Of a DNA stretch of 64,000 bases, positions 43,217-52,052 are shown piece by piece; position 1 is the first letter of the stretch; each line of letters opens with the position of its first letter. The notes beneath the pieces are model-generated. The model was not told where the DNA came from. It searched no databases and saw nothing but the letters and a program-made list of their open reading frames with translations. The translations under genes were made by a program, and so were the position numbers. Source of the stretch: Microbacterium sp. SORGH_AS_1204 (GTDB lineage: Bacteria; Actinomycetota; Actinomycetes; Actinomycetales; Microbacteriaceae); assembly GCF_030818935.1 (NCBI RefSeq), contig NZ_JAUTBD010000001.1, positions 1,178,001 through 1,242,000 on the forward strand, given 5' to 3'.

Positions 43217-43248
43217 AACGGCGCCCCTCGAGGCGCCGTTGTTCGTTT
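43217..43248 (+). terminator. Hairpin with T-rich tail
   Basis: A perfect 9-bp stem AACGGCGCC/GGCGCCGTT with a 6-base loop, followed by GTTCGTTTC. It lies 10 bases upstream of the minus-strand double-HTH gene. As at 13460, a plus-strand terminator stands directly before a copy of this gene, though the two hairpins are unrelated in sequence. Confidence 0.55.
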
Positions 43249-43658
43249 CGGTGAGGCCCACCTCGCGCAGCGAAACGCTCTGCGCCGCTCCGAGCTCCGC
43301 TCTCTTTCGCGCACCGCGTGCGGTGCGGTGTCGATGTTCCGACGTCTCGTCCGGCTCGACATCGCGGGCTCGCTCGTGCTCTCGCCCCGGCCCGCACCCC
43401 GCTGATTGACGACACCTGAAGGGGGAGTGCCCGCCTTCCGGGCCTCCGCGCCAGGATGAAGCGCGGGGGCAGGGAACAATGGACACCATTTCGTCCTCGG
43501 ATGGCACGATATGCGCACGAACAAGACGCTGAGCGACCAGTGTGAGACGTTGCCCGAAAAGACCGAGTGAATCGACGAGGCTCGCCGAGACTGCGCCGCT
43601 CATGTCCTCGTCGCGCACGAGAAACGAGGAGGCCACGCCATTTCGATAATGTCCTTTT
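43249..43658. other. Gap of about 410 bp, no recognised gene
   Basis: This stretch precedes the exopolysaccharide operon and should contain its promoter. Open frames exist on the minus strand, but none resembles a known family or has good codon use. No operator palindrome stands out. Confidence 0.45.
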
Positions 43659-46157
43659 GTGGGCAGAGAGAGACGCCGCATAAAAGCGCATGATCGGCGT
43701 ACGAACGTTCACGGTGCCCCGTCCGTCCGCCTCGCCAAGACTGTCTCGAGTCTGCTCGTCGCGCTTTTCGTCGCGCTGACGGTCGGCGTCACTCCGGCTG
43801 CGGCGACGACGCGAAGCCCCTCCGACGACCTCGTTCCGGCGTCCGGGGCGTACTTCGGCTCCATCCTCGACTGGGGGAGCGACAGCGTGGCCGACCAAGC
43901 CGATCGACTCGGCTCTCCCAGCGCGCTTTACCAGCGAGAAGTGGCGTACCCGCTCACCGACGCAGAGCGCACCTATCTCGCCGGGTTCTTCCAGCAGACG
44001 GCCGCCGCTGGCGCCATCGCGTTGGTGGTGCTTCGGCCCACGATGCCGCTCGCCGATCTGGGGGAGGCCCAGGCGCAGGATTTCGTCGCCGCGCTGCAAG
44101 AGGTGTCACGTCCCGCCGGAGCGCCCGTCTACCTCAGTTTCGCGCCCGATATGAACACCACGTGGGCGCCGTGGGGACAGCGGCCTGCCGCCTACCGCGC
44201 CGCGTTCCAGAGGTTCGCCGACGTGGTCCACGATCGGCTTCCGCGCGCGGCCGTCGTCTGGTCGCCGTTCTGGGGCGGCGACTATCCCTTCCGCGGCGAC
44301 GCGCCCGCCGCAGCAGACGGAGCGGACACCGACGGCGACGGGGTCCTGACCGGCGGCGACGATCCCTACGCTCCGTACTACCCCGGCGATGCATCGGTGG
44401 ATGCCGTGGGACTGTCGCTCTACTTCGACGCGACCGGCGGACAGGGGGCGCGCAACGTCGTACCCGGGCCCGACGACTTCGTCTCGCGCCTCACCGGGAC
44501 CGACGGTTCCGGCGCCCCCGACTTCTCCGGTGTCTACGCCTCAGCCGAGCGCCCCCTCCTCATCCAGACGGCCGCCTTCTACAGCTCCAGCGTCGGCGGA
44601 CCGAGTGAAATCGAGGTGAAATCGGCATGGTGGCGTCAGATCATGGCGGCGGTCGGATCGGGGCAGGTCGACGATCTCGATGCGGTCGTGTGGCAGGAGA
44701 CGGCCACCACGCGCGGCGTCGTCGGTGAGACGGTCATCGACTGGTCGGTGACGCTGACCTCCGACGACGTGCGCTCCGCCTTCGTGGACGATCTCCGCTC
44801 GTCGGACCTCGTGCTCGGTCCGGTCCGAGATCGAACGGGCTCGTCGGCGGCCTCGTCGCAGGCAAGCGGAGCGATGAGCTGGGCGGTCGCGGCGATCGTC
44901 GCGGCTCTGGCCGCGGCACTCGTCATCTTCGCCGTGCGCGGATCGCCCCGCGCGCGGCGATGGCGGTACGCCGGTGTCCCTTCGCGAGACGCCCGCATCG
45001 ACCTCTTCCGCGGTCTCGCGATCGTGTTCGTCGTCGTGAATCACCTGGGCCTGATGAGCTTCTTCCAGATCGGAACGCAGGAATTCCTCGGCGTCGTCTC
45101 GGGCGCCGAGCTCTTCGTCCTCCTCTCCGGCCTGGTCCTCGGGCTGGTCTACCGCCCGAAGCTGGTCTCCGGCGGGATCGGCGAGGTCGTCATCCGCACG
45201 TTCGGCCGGTCGGCGAAGCTGTACCGCACGGCCCTCGCGGTGGTCGTCCTCATCTTCTTCCTCGCCCTGATCCCCTTCCTCCGCGGCCAGGCCGTGACGA
45301 CCTTCACCGACCAGGGCACGGGGGCTGCGGGCCCCGGTGCGACGGGCCGGGTGTACGACCTCTACGCCGGAGCCGACCGCCTCCTGCAGTACCCCGTCGA
45401 CCCGCAGGTCGTCGTCGATTTCCTGCTGCTGCGCATGGGGCCGTGGCAGTTCAACGTCATGGGTCTGTACGTCGTCCTGCTGCTGCTCTCACCGCTCGTG
45501 CTGTGGGCTCTGGGGCGTCGGTGGTGGCCGTGGGTGCTGGGCATCAGCGCGACGCTCTACGTCGTCGGCTACACCACGAGGCTCCGCCTGCTCCCCTCGC
45601 AGTTCGAGGATTCGTTCCCCCTGCTCGTCTGGCAGCTGCTCTTCGTGGTGGGCATGGTCGCGGGATTCCATCGCCGGGAACTGCTCGGCTGGTTCGCCAC
45701 GCGAACGGGGCGGTTCGTTCTCATCGCTCTGGTCGTGGTCGCGGTGGCGCTCATGCTGTTCTCCTGGAACAACCCCTACAGCCCGGCTCCCGGAGATCCG
45801 CGGCTCAGCCTCGTGCCCGACAACACCTTCCGCGACGTGTACGCCACGCTTTTCGAGCGCACGTACCTCGCGCCCGGTCGCCTGGTGAACGTGCTGGTAG
45901 TGGTCGTCGTCATGTACGCGCTGCTCACGGCGTACTGGAAGCCGATATCCACGGTCGCGGGTCGATTCCTCGTCCCGTTGGGCGAGGCCACGCTCTACGT
46001 CTTCATCATGCACGTCTTCTTCGCGCTCGCGGTCGCCAGCATCCCGCTGCTGAACGAGGGCGACCTTCTGTACAACACGCTCGCGAACGTGCTGATCCTC
46101 GCCCTGCTCTGGGTCATGGTGCGGACGCGATTCCTCTTCGGGGTGGTGCCGCGATGA
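43659..46157 (+). CDS. GH26-like pseudo-glycosidase fused to OpgC-type acyltransferase
   Basis: 832 residues from a GTG. A signal peptide (hydrophobic core about 28-45, ending PAAATT) exports the first domain, residues about 55-385, which resembles GH26 beta-mannanases: VYLSFAPDMNTTWAPWG aligns with the HEMNG-W-PWG acid/base motif but has Asp164 for Glu, and LLIQTAAFYSS has no Glu at the nucleophile strand. A membrane helix (about 407-426) leads into an OpgC domain from about residue 444 (RIDLFRGLAIVFVVVNHLG) with some ten helices, related to glucan succinylation/acylation proteins. Likely role: binding and acylating an extracellular polysaccharide. First gene of a five-gene overlapping operon. 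Confidence 0.85.
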   Translation: MGRERRRIKAHDRRTNVHGAPSVRLAKTVSSLLVALFVALTVGVTPAAATTRSPSDDLVPASGAYFGSILDWGSDSVADQADRLGSPSALYQREVAYPLTDAERTYLAGFFQQTAAAGAIALVVLRPTMPLADLGEAQAQDFVAALQEVSRPAGAPVYLSFAPDMNTTWAPWGQRPAAYRAAFQRFADVVHDRLPRAAVVWSPFWGGDYPFRGDAPAAADGADTDGDGVLTGGDDPYAPYYPGDASVDAVGLSLYFDATGGQGARNVVPGPDDFVSRLTGTDGSGAPDFSGVYASAERPLLIQTAAFYSSSVGGPSEIEVKSAWWRQIMAAVGSGQVDDLDAVVWQETATTRGVVGETVIDWSVTLTSDDVRSAFVDDLRSSDLVLGPVRDRTGSSAASSQASGAMSWAVAAIVAALAAALVIFAVRGSPRARRWRYAGVPSRDARIDLFRGLAIVFVVVNHLGLMSFFQIGTQEFLGVVSGAELFVLLSGLVLGLVYRPKLVSGGIGEVVIRTFGRSAKLYRTALAVVVLIFFLALIPFLRGQAVTTFTDQGTGAAGPGATGRVYDLYAGADRLLQYPVDPQVVVDFLLLRMGPWQFNVMGLYVVLLLLSPLVLWALGRRWWPWVLGISATLYVVGYTTRLRLLPSQFEDSFPLLVWQLLFVVGMVAGFHRRELLGWFATRTGRFVLIALVVVAVALMLFSWNNPYSPAPGDPRLSLVPDNTFRDVYATLFERTYLAPGRLVNVLVVVVVMYALLTAYWKPISTVAGRFLVPLGEATLYVFIMHVFFALAVASIPLLNEGDLLYNTLANVLILALLWVMVRTRFLFGVVPR

Positions 46158-48205
46158 ACGCGACGGAAGAGAACGACCGGATGCCGGAGGACACCCGCAT
46201 CAGCGAAGGACGCCTTCTGCTCATGCGGATCGTCGTGGTGCTGACGATCCTGCTCGGCGTCAACTACGTCACCTGGCGCTGGCTGTTCTCGCTCAATTGG
46301 GACGCCTGGTGGATCGCCGTGCCCCTCATCGTCGCCGAGACCTACAGCCTGATCGATGTGTGCCTGTTCGGGATGATGATGTGGAAGGCGCGCGGCCGGT
46401 CCGCACCGCCCGCGCCGCCCTCGGGCCTCGAGGTCGACGTCTTCATCGCCACCTACAACGAACCCGTGGAGCTGGTCATGACGACCGCGCTCGCCGCGCA
46501 GCGCATCCGCTACCCGCACCGCACGTGGATCCTCGACGACGGATCACGTGAAGAGATGCGCGAGCAGGCGGAGGCGGCGGGCATCGGTTACATCTCCCGG
46601 GGCACGGAGTGGGACGACCGACCGCGGCACGCCAAAGCCGGCAACATCAACAACGCCCTGCAGATCACCGACGGCGAGTTCATCCTCATCCTGGACGCGG
46701 ACATGATCCCGCGTCCCGAGATCCTCGACCGCACGCTCGGCTACTTCACCGATCCGCTGGTCGCCCTCGTGCAGACGCCCCAAGTCTTCAGCAACGTCGC
46801 CACCGGCGACCCCCTCGGCAGTCAAGCGCCGCTGTTCTACGGTCCGATCCAGCAGGGAAAGGACGGCTGGAACGCCGCGTTCTTCTGCGGGTCGAACGCC
46901 ATTCTCCGCCGCGACGCCCTCATGCAGCTCGGCATCGTCGGATACGTGCGCGAACTCGATCGCTCGGTCGCCACCGCCCTGCGCAGCGCGGGGCGGGTCA
47001 TCGAGAAGGCGCGGGCACACCCCGCGGCATCCGATCCCGCCATCGCGACGGCGCTCGACGACGTCGCCGATGCGGTCCGGGATGCCCGAGAAGCGCTGCG
47101 CGCCCGCCAGCCTCTCGGGGAGGTGACCTACCGCCTGCATCGACGGGTGGATGCCGCGACGCAATCGATCGTCGCCTCCGACGTCGCGGGGATCGAAGCC
47201 GACCTGCGCGAGCTGGCGGCACTCGCCGGCCCCGGGGGCGCCGGTGCCACCCCGGAGGAGCAGGCGTTCGACGTGGAGCAGGCCGTCAACGCCCTCGCGA
47301 CGCGCGAGTTGTCGCCCCTCAACGCGCTCGAGGCGGTGCAAGCGGTGCTGCGCACCATCGGCGTGGATCGTGCCGCGGAGGCGCAGCCGGTCATGCCGCT
47401 GGCGACCATCTCGGTGACCGAGGACATGGCCACGTCGATGCGCATGCACGGGATGGGGTGGAAGAGCGTCTACCACCACGAACTGCTCGCCGACGGCCTC
47501 GCGCCCGAGGACCTCGGAACGATGCTCACCCAGCGGCTGCGCTGGGCGCAGGGGACCATGCAGGTGCTTCTGCGCGAGAACCCGCTCGTGCAATGGGGGA
47601 TGTCGCTTCCGCAGCGGCTGATGTACTTCGCCACGATGTGGAGCTACCTGTCGGGGTACGCCGCGGTCGTCTACTTCGCCGCGCCGATCATCTTCCTCGT
47701 TCTCGGAATCCTTCCCGTTCACGCGTATGCCGTGGAATTCTTCGCCCGGTTCATCCCCTTCATGATCGTGAACCAGCTGCTGTTCGTGATCGCGGCGAGG
47801 GGCGCGCCCACCTGGCGTGGGCAGCAGTACAGTCTCGCCCTTTTCCCGGTCTGGCTGAAGGCGTGCTCGACCGCGTTCAACAACGTCGTGCTGCGTATTC
47901 CGCTGGGCTTCGCCGTGACCCCGAAGACGCGTCCGAGCAACGACGGGCCGCAGTGGCACCTCATCAAGACCCAGCTGGTCGTGATGGTGCTCCTCGTGCT
48001 GGCGATCATCGCCGGCTGCATCCGGTTGTTCGTCGATGGGGCCGAGCCGGTGGGCACCGCGGTGAACATCGCGTGGGCCGTCTACGACCTCGTCGTCCTG
48101 AGCGTGCTGTTCCAGGCGGCGACCTTCAAGGGCTACGCCCCCGTCGCCGAGGCGCAGCGCCTCGCTGATCACGCCCGGAATCCTCGCAGGAAGGCCTCCC
48201 GATGA
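46154..48205 (+). CDS. Cellulose-synthase-like family 2 glycosyltransferase
   Basis: 683 residues. Two N-terminal helices (about 22-75) precede the GT2 domain: VFIATYNEP (97-105), LDDG (127-130), DAD at 181-183, FFCGSN at 243-248, TED at 422-424 and QRLRW at 460-464, the full set of processive BcsA-type synthases. Several C-terminal helices form the polymer channel. There is no PilZ domain, so direct cyclic-di-GMP control is not expected. Between FFCGSN and TED, adjacent in BcsA, lies an Ala-rich helical insertion of about 150 residues. It probably polymerises a beta-glucan-like chain. ATGA overlap with the gene before and after. Confidence 0.9.
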   Translation: MNATEENDRMPEDTRISEGRLLLMRIVVVLTILLGVNYVTWRWLFSLNWDAWWIAVPLIVAETYSLIDVCLFGMMMWKARGRSAPPAPPSGLEVDVFIATYNEPVELVMTTALAAQRIRYPHRTWILDDGSREEMREQAEAAGIGYISRGTEWDDRPRHAKAGNINNALQITDGEFILILDADMIPRPEILDRTLGYFTDPLVALVQTPQVFSNVATGDPLGSQAPLFYGPIQQGKDGWNAAFFCGSNAILRRDALMQLGIVGYVRELDRSVATALRSAGRVIEKARAHPAASDPAIATALDDVADAVRDAREALRARQPLGEVTYRLHRRVDAATQSIVASDVAGIEADLRELAALAGPGGAGATPEEQAFDVEQAVNALATRELSPLNALEAVQAVLRTIGVDRAAEAQPVMPLATISVTEDMATSMRMHGMGWKSVYHHELLADGLAPEDLGTMLTQRLRWAQGTMQVLLRENPLVQWGMSLPQRLMYFATMWSYLSGYAAVVYFAAPIIFLVLGILPVHAYAVEFFARFIPFMIVNQLLFVIAARGAPTWRGQQYSLALFPVWLKACSTAFNNVVLRIPLGFAVTPKTRPSNDGPQWHLIKTQLVVMVLLVLAIIAGCIRLFVDGAEPVGTAVNIAWAVYDLVVLSVLFQAATFKGYAPVAEAQRLADHARNPRRKASR

Positions 48206-49392
48206 CGATTCACCCCGTACCCCTCGACGATGCGGCGAGTCAGATCGCGATCGAAGCGCTCGGCATCCTCGATACGCCCCGCGACGAACGCTTCGATCGC
48301 ATCACCCGCATCGCGCAGGAGATGTTCGCGGTGCCGATGGTCAGCGTGACCCTGCTCGACCGCGACCGGCAGTGGCGTAAGTCCGAGATCGGTCTCGGAG
48401 GTCGTGAAGCGCCGCGGCAGGACGCGTTCTGCGACTTCACGGTTCGCGAGGGACGCACGGTGGTCATCCCCGACGCGAGCATCGACGAACGGTGGGCGGC
48501 GAACCCTTTCGTCGAGGGCGAGCCGCACCTGCGGTTCTACGCGGGTCACCCCCTGCAGGCGGGACCGGGCGAACGAATCGGCACCCTGTGCCTCATGGAC
48601 ACCCGGCCGCGCGTGCTCGACGAGCGCGAGAAGACCCTCTTGCGGGACCTGGCGAGCTGGGTGCAGTCGGAGATCCTGCGGCAGAACGAGATCGATGACG
48701 CGTCGAGCATGCAGCGGATGCTCCGACCGCGGACCACGGCCGAGATCGCCGGATACGAGGTCGCGGCCGTCACCATCCCCGCGGGGCTGATCGCGGGCGA
48801 CTTCTACGACTGGTACTCCGTCGGTTCCCGGGTACGGTTCACCCTCGCCGACGTTATGGGCAAAGGCCACGCCCCCGCGCTCCTCGCGGCGGGGCTGCGA
48901 GCGTCACTGCGGACCGAGCCCGGTCGCGACCTGCTGGAGACCGTCCGCGAAGCCGACCGCCTGCTCAGCGCCGACCTCGAAGACCTCGGCACGTTCGTCA
49001 CCGCCTTCCACGCCGAGCTCGACCCGGCGAGCGGATCGCTGCGCTTCGTCGACGCCGGTCACAGTCTCGGCTACGTCCTGCGCGCCGACGACACGTGGGA
49101 GCACCTCACTTCTACGGGAGTCCCCCTCGGCATGGGCCTGCAAGAAGTGCGCGCGGCGTCGCAGGTGCAGCTCTCGCCGGGCGACATCTTCATGGTCTGC
49201 AGCGACGGACTGCTCGACGTCCTCGATCCTCACGACCCCCTCGGGCACGTTCTGCGCGTCATCCGGGAGCGGGGGATCACCGGTGCCCTCGACGAGGCCG
49301 CGCGTCTCACCCGCCAGACGAGCGACCCCGACGACCTGACCCTGCTGGTGGTGGAGCGCACGCACGCCTCCACCGAGAAAGGAACGGCATGA
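48202..49392 (+). CDS. GAF-domain PP2C (SpoIIE/RsbU-type) phosphatase
   Basis: 396 residues. Residues about 20-160 form a GAF sensor (ALGILDTPRDERFDRITRIA, then CDFTVREGRTVVIPDA). Residues about 175-390 form a PP2C-type Ser/Thr phosphatase with the metal-binding AGDFYDWY, LADVMGKGHAPALLAAGLRA, VDAGHSLGYVL and CSDGLLDV motifs. Such RsbU/RsbP-like enzymes dephosphorylate a STAS protein, which is the next gene. An ATGA overlap with the glycosyltransferase ties the signalling module to polysaccharide synthesis. Confidence 0.92.
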   Translation: MTIHPVPLDDAASQIAIEALGILDTPRDERFDRITRIAQEMFAVPMVSVTLLDRDRQWRKSEIGLGGREAPRQDAFCDFTVREGRTVVIPDASIDERWAANPFVEGEPHLRFYAGHPLQAGPGERIGTLCLMDTRPRVLDEREKTLLRDLASWVQSEILRQNEIDDASSMQRMLRPRTTAEIAGYEVAAVTIPAGLIAGDFYDWYSVGSRVRFTLADVMGKGHAPALLAAGLRASLRTEPGRDLLETVREADRLLSADLEDLGTFVTAFHAELDPASGSLRFVDAGHSLGYVLRADDTWEHLTSTGVPLGMGLQEVRAASQVQLSPGDIFMVCSDGLLDVLDPHDPLGHVLRVIRERGITGALDEAARLTRQTSDPDDLTLLVVERTHASTEKGTA

Positions 49393-49721
49393 ACATCGAA
49401 CGACGAGACCTCGCACACGCGGTGGTGCTGGAGGTCGAAGGTCGCCTCACGGCGGCCGTCGCCCCGCAGCTCCGCAACGAGGTCGCCCATCTCGTCGCCG
49501 CCGGGCGCACGAGCGTCGCGATCGACCTCGCGAAGGTCGACTTCATCGACTCCTCGGGCCTCGGCGCCCTGATCGGCGCGCTCAAGGCCACCCGTGTCGC
49601 GGGCGGCGACCTCCGCATCGCGGCCGCCGGTGACCAGGTGAAGCAGGTGCTGCGATTGACCAACCTCGACAGGGTACTGGCGGTGTACCCGGACGCCGAG
49701 CGAGCCTTCGATGGCTCCTGA
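49389..49721 (+). CDS. STAS-domain anti-sigma-factor antagonist-like protein
   Basis: 110 residues, the whole being one STAS domain. The conserved phosphorylation site is DFIDSSGLGAL (Ser55 or Ser56), flanked by VEGRLTAAVAP and the C-terminal LTNLDRVLAVYPD. In partner switching the unphosphorylated form sequesters the kinase encoded next; the PP2C upstream restores it. No sigma factor lies nearby, so the output could instead be the glycosyltransferase itself. Confidence 0.92.
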   Translation: MNIERRDLAHAVVLEVEGRLTAAVAPQLRNEVAHLVAAGRTSVAIDLAKVDFIDSSGLGALIGALKATRVAGGDLRIAAAGDQVKQVLRLTNLDRVLAVYPDAERAFDGS

Positions 49722-50118
49722 CAGTGTCGTCACCCGCGAAGGGGTGGCGACACTGGCGTTCGTCGAGACCCTCCACGACGCCCTGTCCGAACTCGCTACG
49801 CGAGCGCCCAGCATCCCGGAGGCCGACTTCAGCCTCTTCTCCTTGGCGGTGATCGAGATCGCGACCAACATCGCGGTGCACGGCGCGCGCGGGGAGGAAG
49901 ACGTGAAGCTGGCCGTCGAACTGTCGGCGGGGGAGGCGCTGCGCGCGACGCTCCGCGACGACGCGCCGCCCGTCGACTTCGATCCGACCGCCCAGACCAT
50001 GGTCGACGCGCTCGCCGAGTCCGGCCGCGGACTCGCTCTCGCGGCCGCGGTGTGCGACGAGCTCTCGGTCGAACGGCGAGGGGGCAACCTGTGGAAGCTG
50101 GCCCGCCACATCGGATGA
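49711..50118 (+). CDS. RsbW-like HATPase (serine kinase / anti-sigma type)
   Basis: 135 residues with a GHKL ATPase fold: the N box VIEIATNIAVHGA (Glu49, Asn53), a D-box LRDDAPPVDF and the G-rich ESGRGLALAA. It is expected to phosphorylate the STAS protein. It overlaps that gene by 11 bases. The trio PP2C-STAS-kinase is complete, which argues for a working switch. Confidence 0.9.
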   Translation: MAPDSVVTREGVATLAFVETLHDALSELATRAPSIPEADFSLFSLAVIEIATNIAVHGARGEEDVKLAVELSAGEALRATLRDDAPPVDFDPTAQTMVDALAESGRGLALAAAVCDELSVERRGGNLWKLARHIG

Positions 50119-50148
50119 CCCCGGGTCCGGCGAGGAGAGTGCGAGGGC

Positions 50149-50577
50149 TCAGGCGCCCTCGGCCCACCCTCCGGGGGCGGCGATGTTGAACATCCAGGCC
50201 ACACCCCACGGGTCGATCACTTCGCCGTAGAGGTCGCCCCACACCTGCTTCTCGAGCGAGGCAACCACCTTGGCGCCGCGCTCGACGAAGCGGCCGTAGA
50301 AGCCCTGTACCCGCTCGGTCTCGTCGCTCATGAAGGCGGCATGGATGCGGCCCGTGCCCCACCCACCGTCGGGCTCGGTGAAGGAGTCCGCGCCCATGAC
50401 GGTGAAGCCGTCGGCGCGCAGCTCGGAGTGCATCACGCCCTCGGCGGGGGCGTCGGTGATGCCGAAGTCGGAGAAGGTGTGGACGGCCAGCTCACCCCCG
50501 AACACCGTCTGATAGAACGTCATCGCTTCGCGGGCGGAGCCATCGAACGACAGGTACACGACGAGCGAGGTCGACAT
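50149..50577 (-). CDS. VOC-family (PhnB/glyoxalase-like) protein
   Basis: 142 residues with the two-module VOC layout: VVYLSFDGSAREAMTFYQTV, then GGELAVHTF and the second half VERGAKVVASLEKQVWGDLY, ending GEVIDPWGVAWMF. PhnB/DUF1428-like VOC proteins are common in actinobacteria and their substrate is generally unknown. It is convergent with the RsbW-like gene (30-base gap) and has its own promoter region of about 180 bp, in which I see no other feature. Confidence 0.88.
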   Translation of the reverse strand: MSTSLVVYLSFDGSAREAMTFYQTVFGGELAVHTFSDFGITDAPAEGVMHSELRADGFTVMGADSFTEPDGGWGTGRIHAAFMSDETERVQGFYGRFVERGAKVVASLEKQVWGDLYGEVIDPWGVAWMFNIAAPGGWAEGA

Positions 50578-50756
50578 CGGGGCATCCTTCGGTCGGAGAC
50601 GAGTGGCCCCACCCTATTCCCGGAGCGCCCCGCAGCGAACACCCCGGACCAGGGTGTCGGCGGGCGGACGGCGTGGTCCCGGGCTTCGCGATGAAGAACA
50701 GCGCCGAGGCCGTGGCATCCCTCTCCTAGACCGGCCGATGCGACCGACGGGGCGCA

Positions 50757-52052
50757 TCAGTAGCGGATCGCGTCGATCACCTTCACGCGCACGGCGACGA
50801 GCGCGGGCAGCAGTCCCGCCAGTGCGCCGACGGCGGTCGCCGCGACGAGGCCCGTGATCGCGGCGTCCACGGGGAAGGGCAGGAAGTCGCTGACCATGCC
50901 CTGACCGACGAGATCCCGCACGGCGGGGGACTGCACCACCAGGATCGAGACGATCACGCCGACGGCGCCGGCGACCACCGTGGCCACCACGCTCTCCATC
51001 ATGACGGCGAAGAACACCCGGCTCGCCGTCGCGCCGAAGCTGCGCCGGATGCCGATCTCGCGCACGCGCTGCTTCACCGTGACGAGCGCGATGTTGACCA
51101 GGCCCAGCGCGCCCAGCAGCAGCACGAGCACGGCGATGCCGATGACGACCGTGCGCGTGACAGCGAACGGATCGTCGCCGTAGGTCGCCCAGTCCTGCCG
51201 GTTGATGTCGACCTGGGCGCCGTCGCCGAGCGCCCCGGCGAGGTCGCGCGTGACGAGGGTCGTCAGCTGCTCCGAGAGCTCCGGAGGCACCCACATCTCG
51301 TACTGCGTCTGCGGCGCACCGCCGCCATACGGGTCGGAGGCGGCCACTGCTCCCGATCCGCGCTCACCGGCGGCGGCATCCTGGAGCGCCTGCAGGTGAT
51401 CGGCGAGCATGAACATCGACGGGTAGGTGTCCCACGTCGGCGACGGGGTGACGCCGACGACGACGGCGCGCACCCCGCCGGAGGGGATGCCGGATGCCGA
51501 GCCGGGCACGCCCTGACCTCCGAGCGCGACGACGGGGTGGCTCGACAGGGGCGGGCGTCCCATGCGGTCCCAGAAGACCTCGTTCACGATCACCTGGGGC
51601 GCGAGCTGCTGGGCGTCGAGCGGGGTGAACCACTCGCCCTCCTGCATCCGCACGCGATGCATCTCGCCGTAAGGCTGGTCCACGGCCTGCGTTCCGACGT
51701 CGACGACCCCGTCGGGGAAGGGCACGCGTTGCATCGTGGACTGCATGCGGCTCGCATAGGTCACGCCGTAGCGATCCACGACCTCGGCCCAGGCGGCATC
51801 CACCAGGTCGGGATCCAGGGGCTGCCCGCCGGTGGCGTACATGGAGACGAGCAGGGTGGCGGGGCGACCGGAGGAGCGCTCGCTGAGCTCTAGGTTCGCC
51901 TGCTGCACGATGGCGCCCAGAGCGACCACCGTGGTGAGCGAGCACACGGCGACGGCGACGCCCACGAGCGAGAGGAGCACGCGGGTGCGGTGCACCCGCA
52001 CCTCTTGCCACGCCTCGAGCAGGGCGCCGACGAAAGCGGTGAGGGCGCGCAT
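50757..52052 (-). CDS. ABC transporter permease, MacB/FtsX type
   Basis: 431 residues. One N-terminal helix (about 25-47, VLLSLVGVAVAVCSLTTVVA), a large extracytoplasmic MacB_PCD domain (about 50-290), then three helices (about 300-425) with VREIGIRRSFGATASRVFF between, the FtsX signature. Such permeases use ATP hydrolysis inside to drive movement of the outer domain and export peptides, drugs or lipids. It is the last gene of the operon adaptor - ATPase - permease; its ATG overlaps the ATPase stop. Confidence 0.92.
   Translation of the reverse strand: MRALTAFVGALLEAWQEVRVHRTRVLLSLVGVAVAVCSLTTVVALGAIVQQANLELSERSSGRPATLLVSMYATGGQPLDPDLVDAAWAEVVDRYGVTYASRMQSTMQRVPFPDGVVDVGTQAVDQPYGEMHRVRMQEGEWFTPLDAQQLAPQVIVNEVFWDRMGRPPLSSHPVVALGGQGVPGSASGIPSGGVRAVVVGVTPSPTWDTYPSMFMLADHLQALQDAAAGERGSGAVAASDPYGGGAPQTQYEMWVPPELSEQLTTLVTRDLAGALGDGAQVDINRQDWATYGDDPFAVTRTVVIGIAVLVLLLGALGLVNIALVTVKQRVREIGIRRSFGATASRVFFAVMMESVVATVVAGAVGVIVSILVVQSPAVRDLVGQGMVSDFLPFPVDAAITGLVAATAVGALAGLLPALVAVRVKVIDAIRY

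Noticed and set aside
43208..44099. Minus-strand frames upstream of the exopolysaccharide operon
   Set aside because: They run antisense into a convincing signal peptide and glycosidase-like domain and show no recognisable domain.
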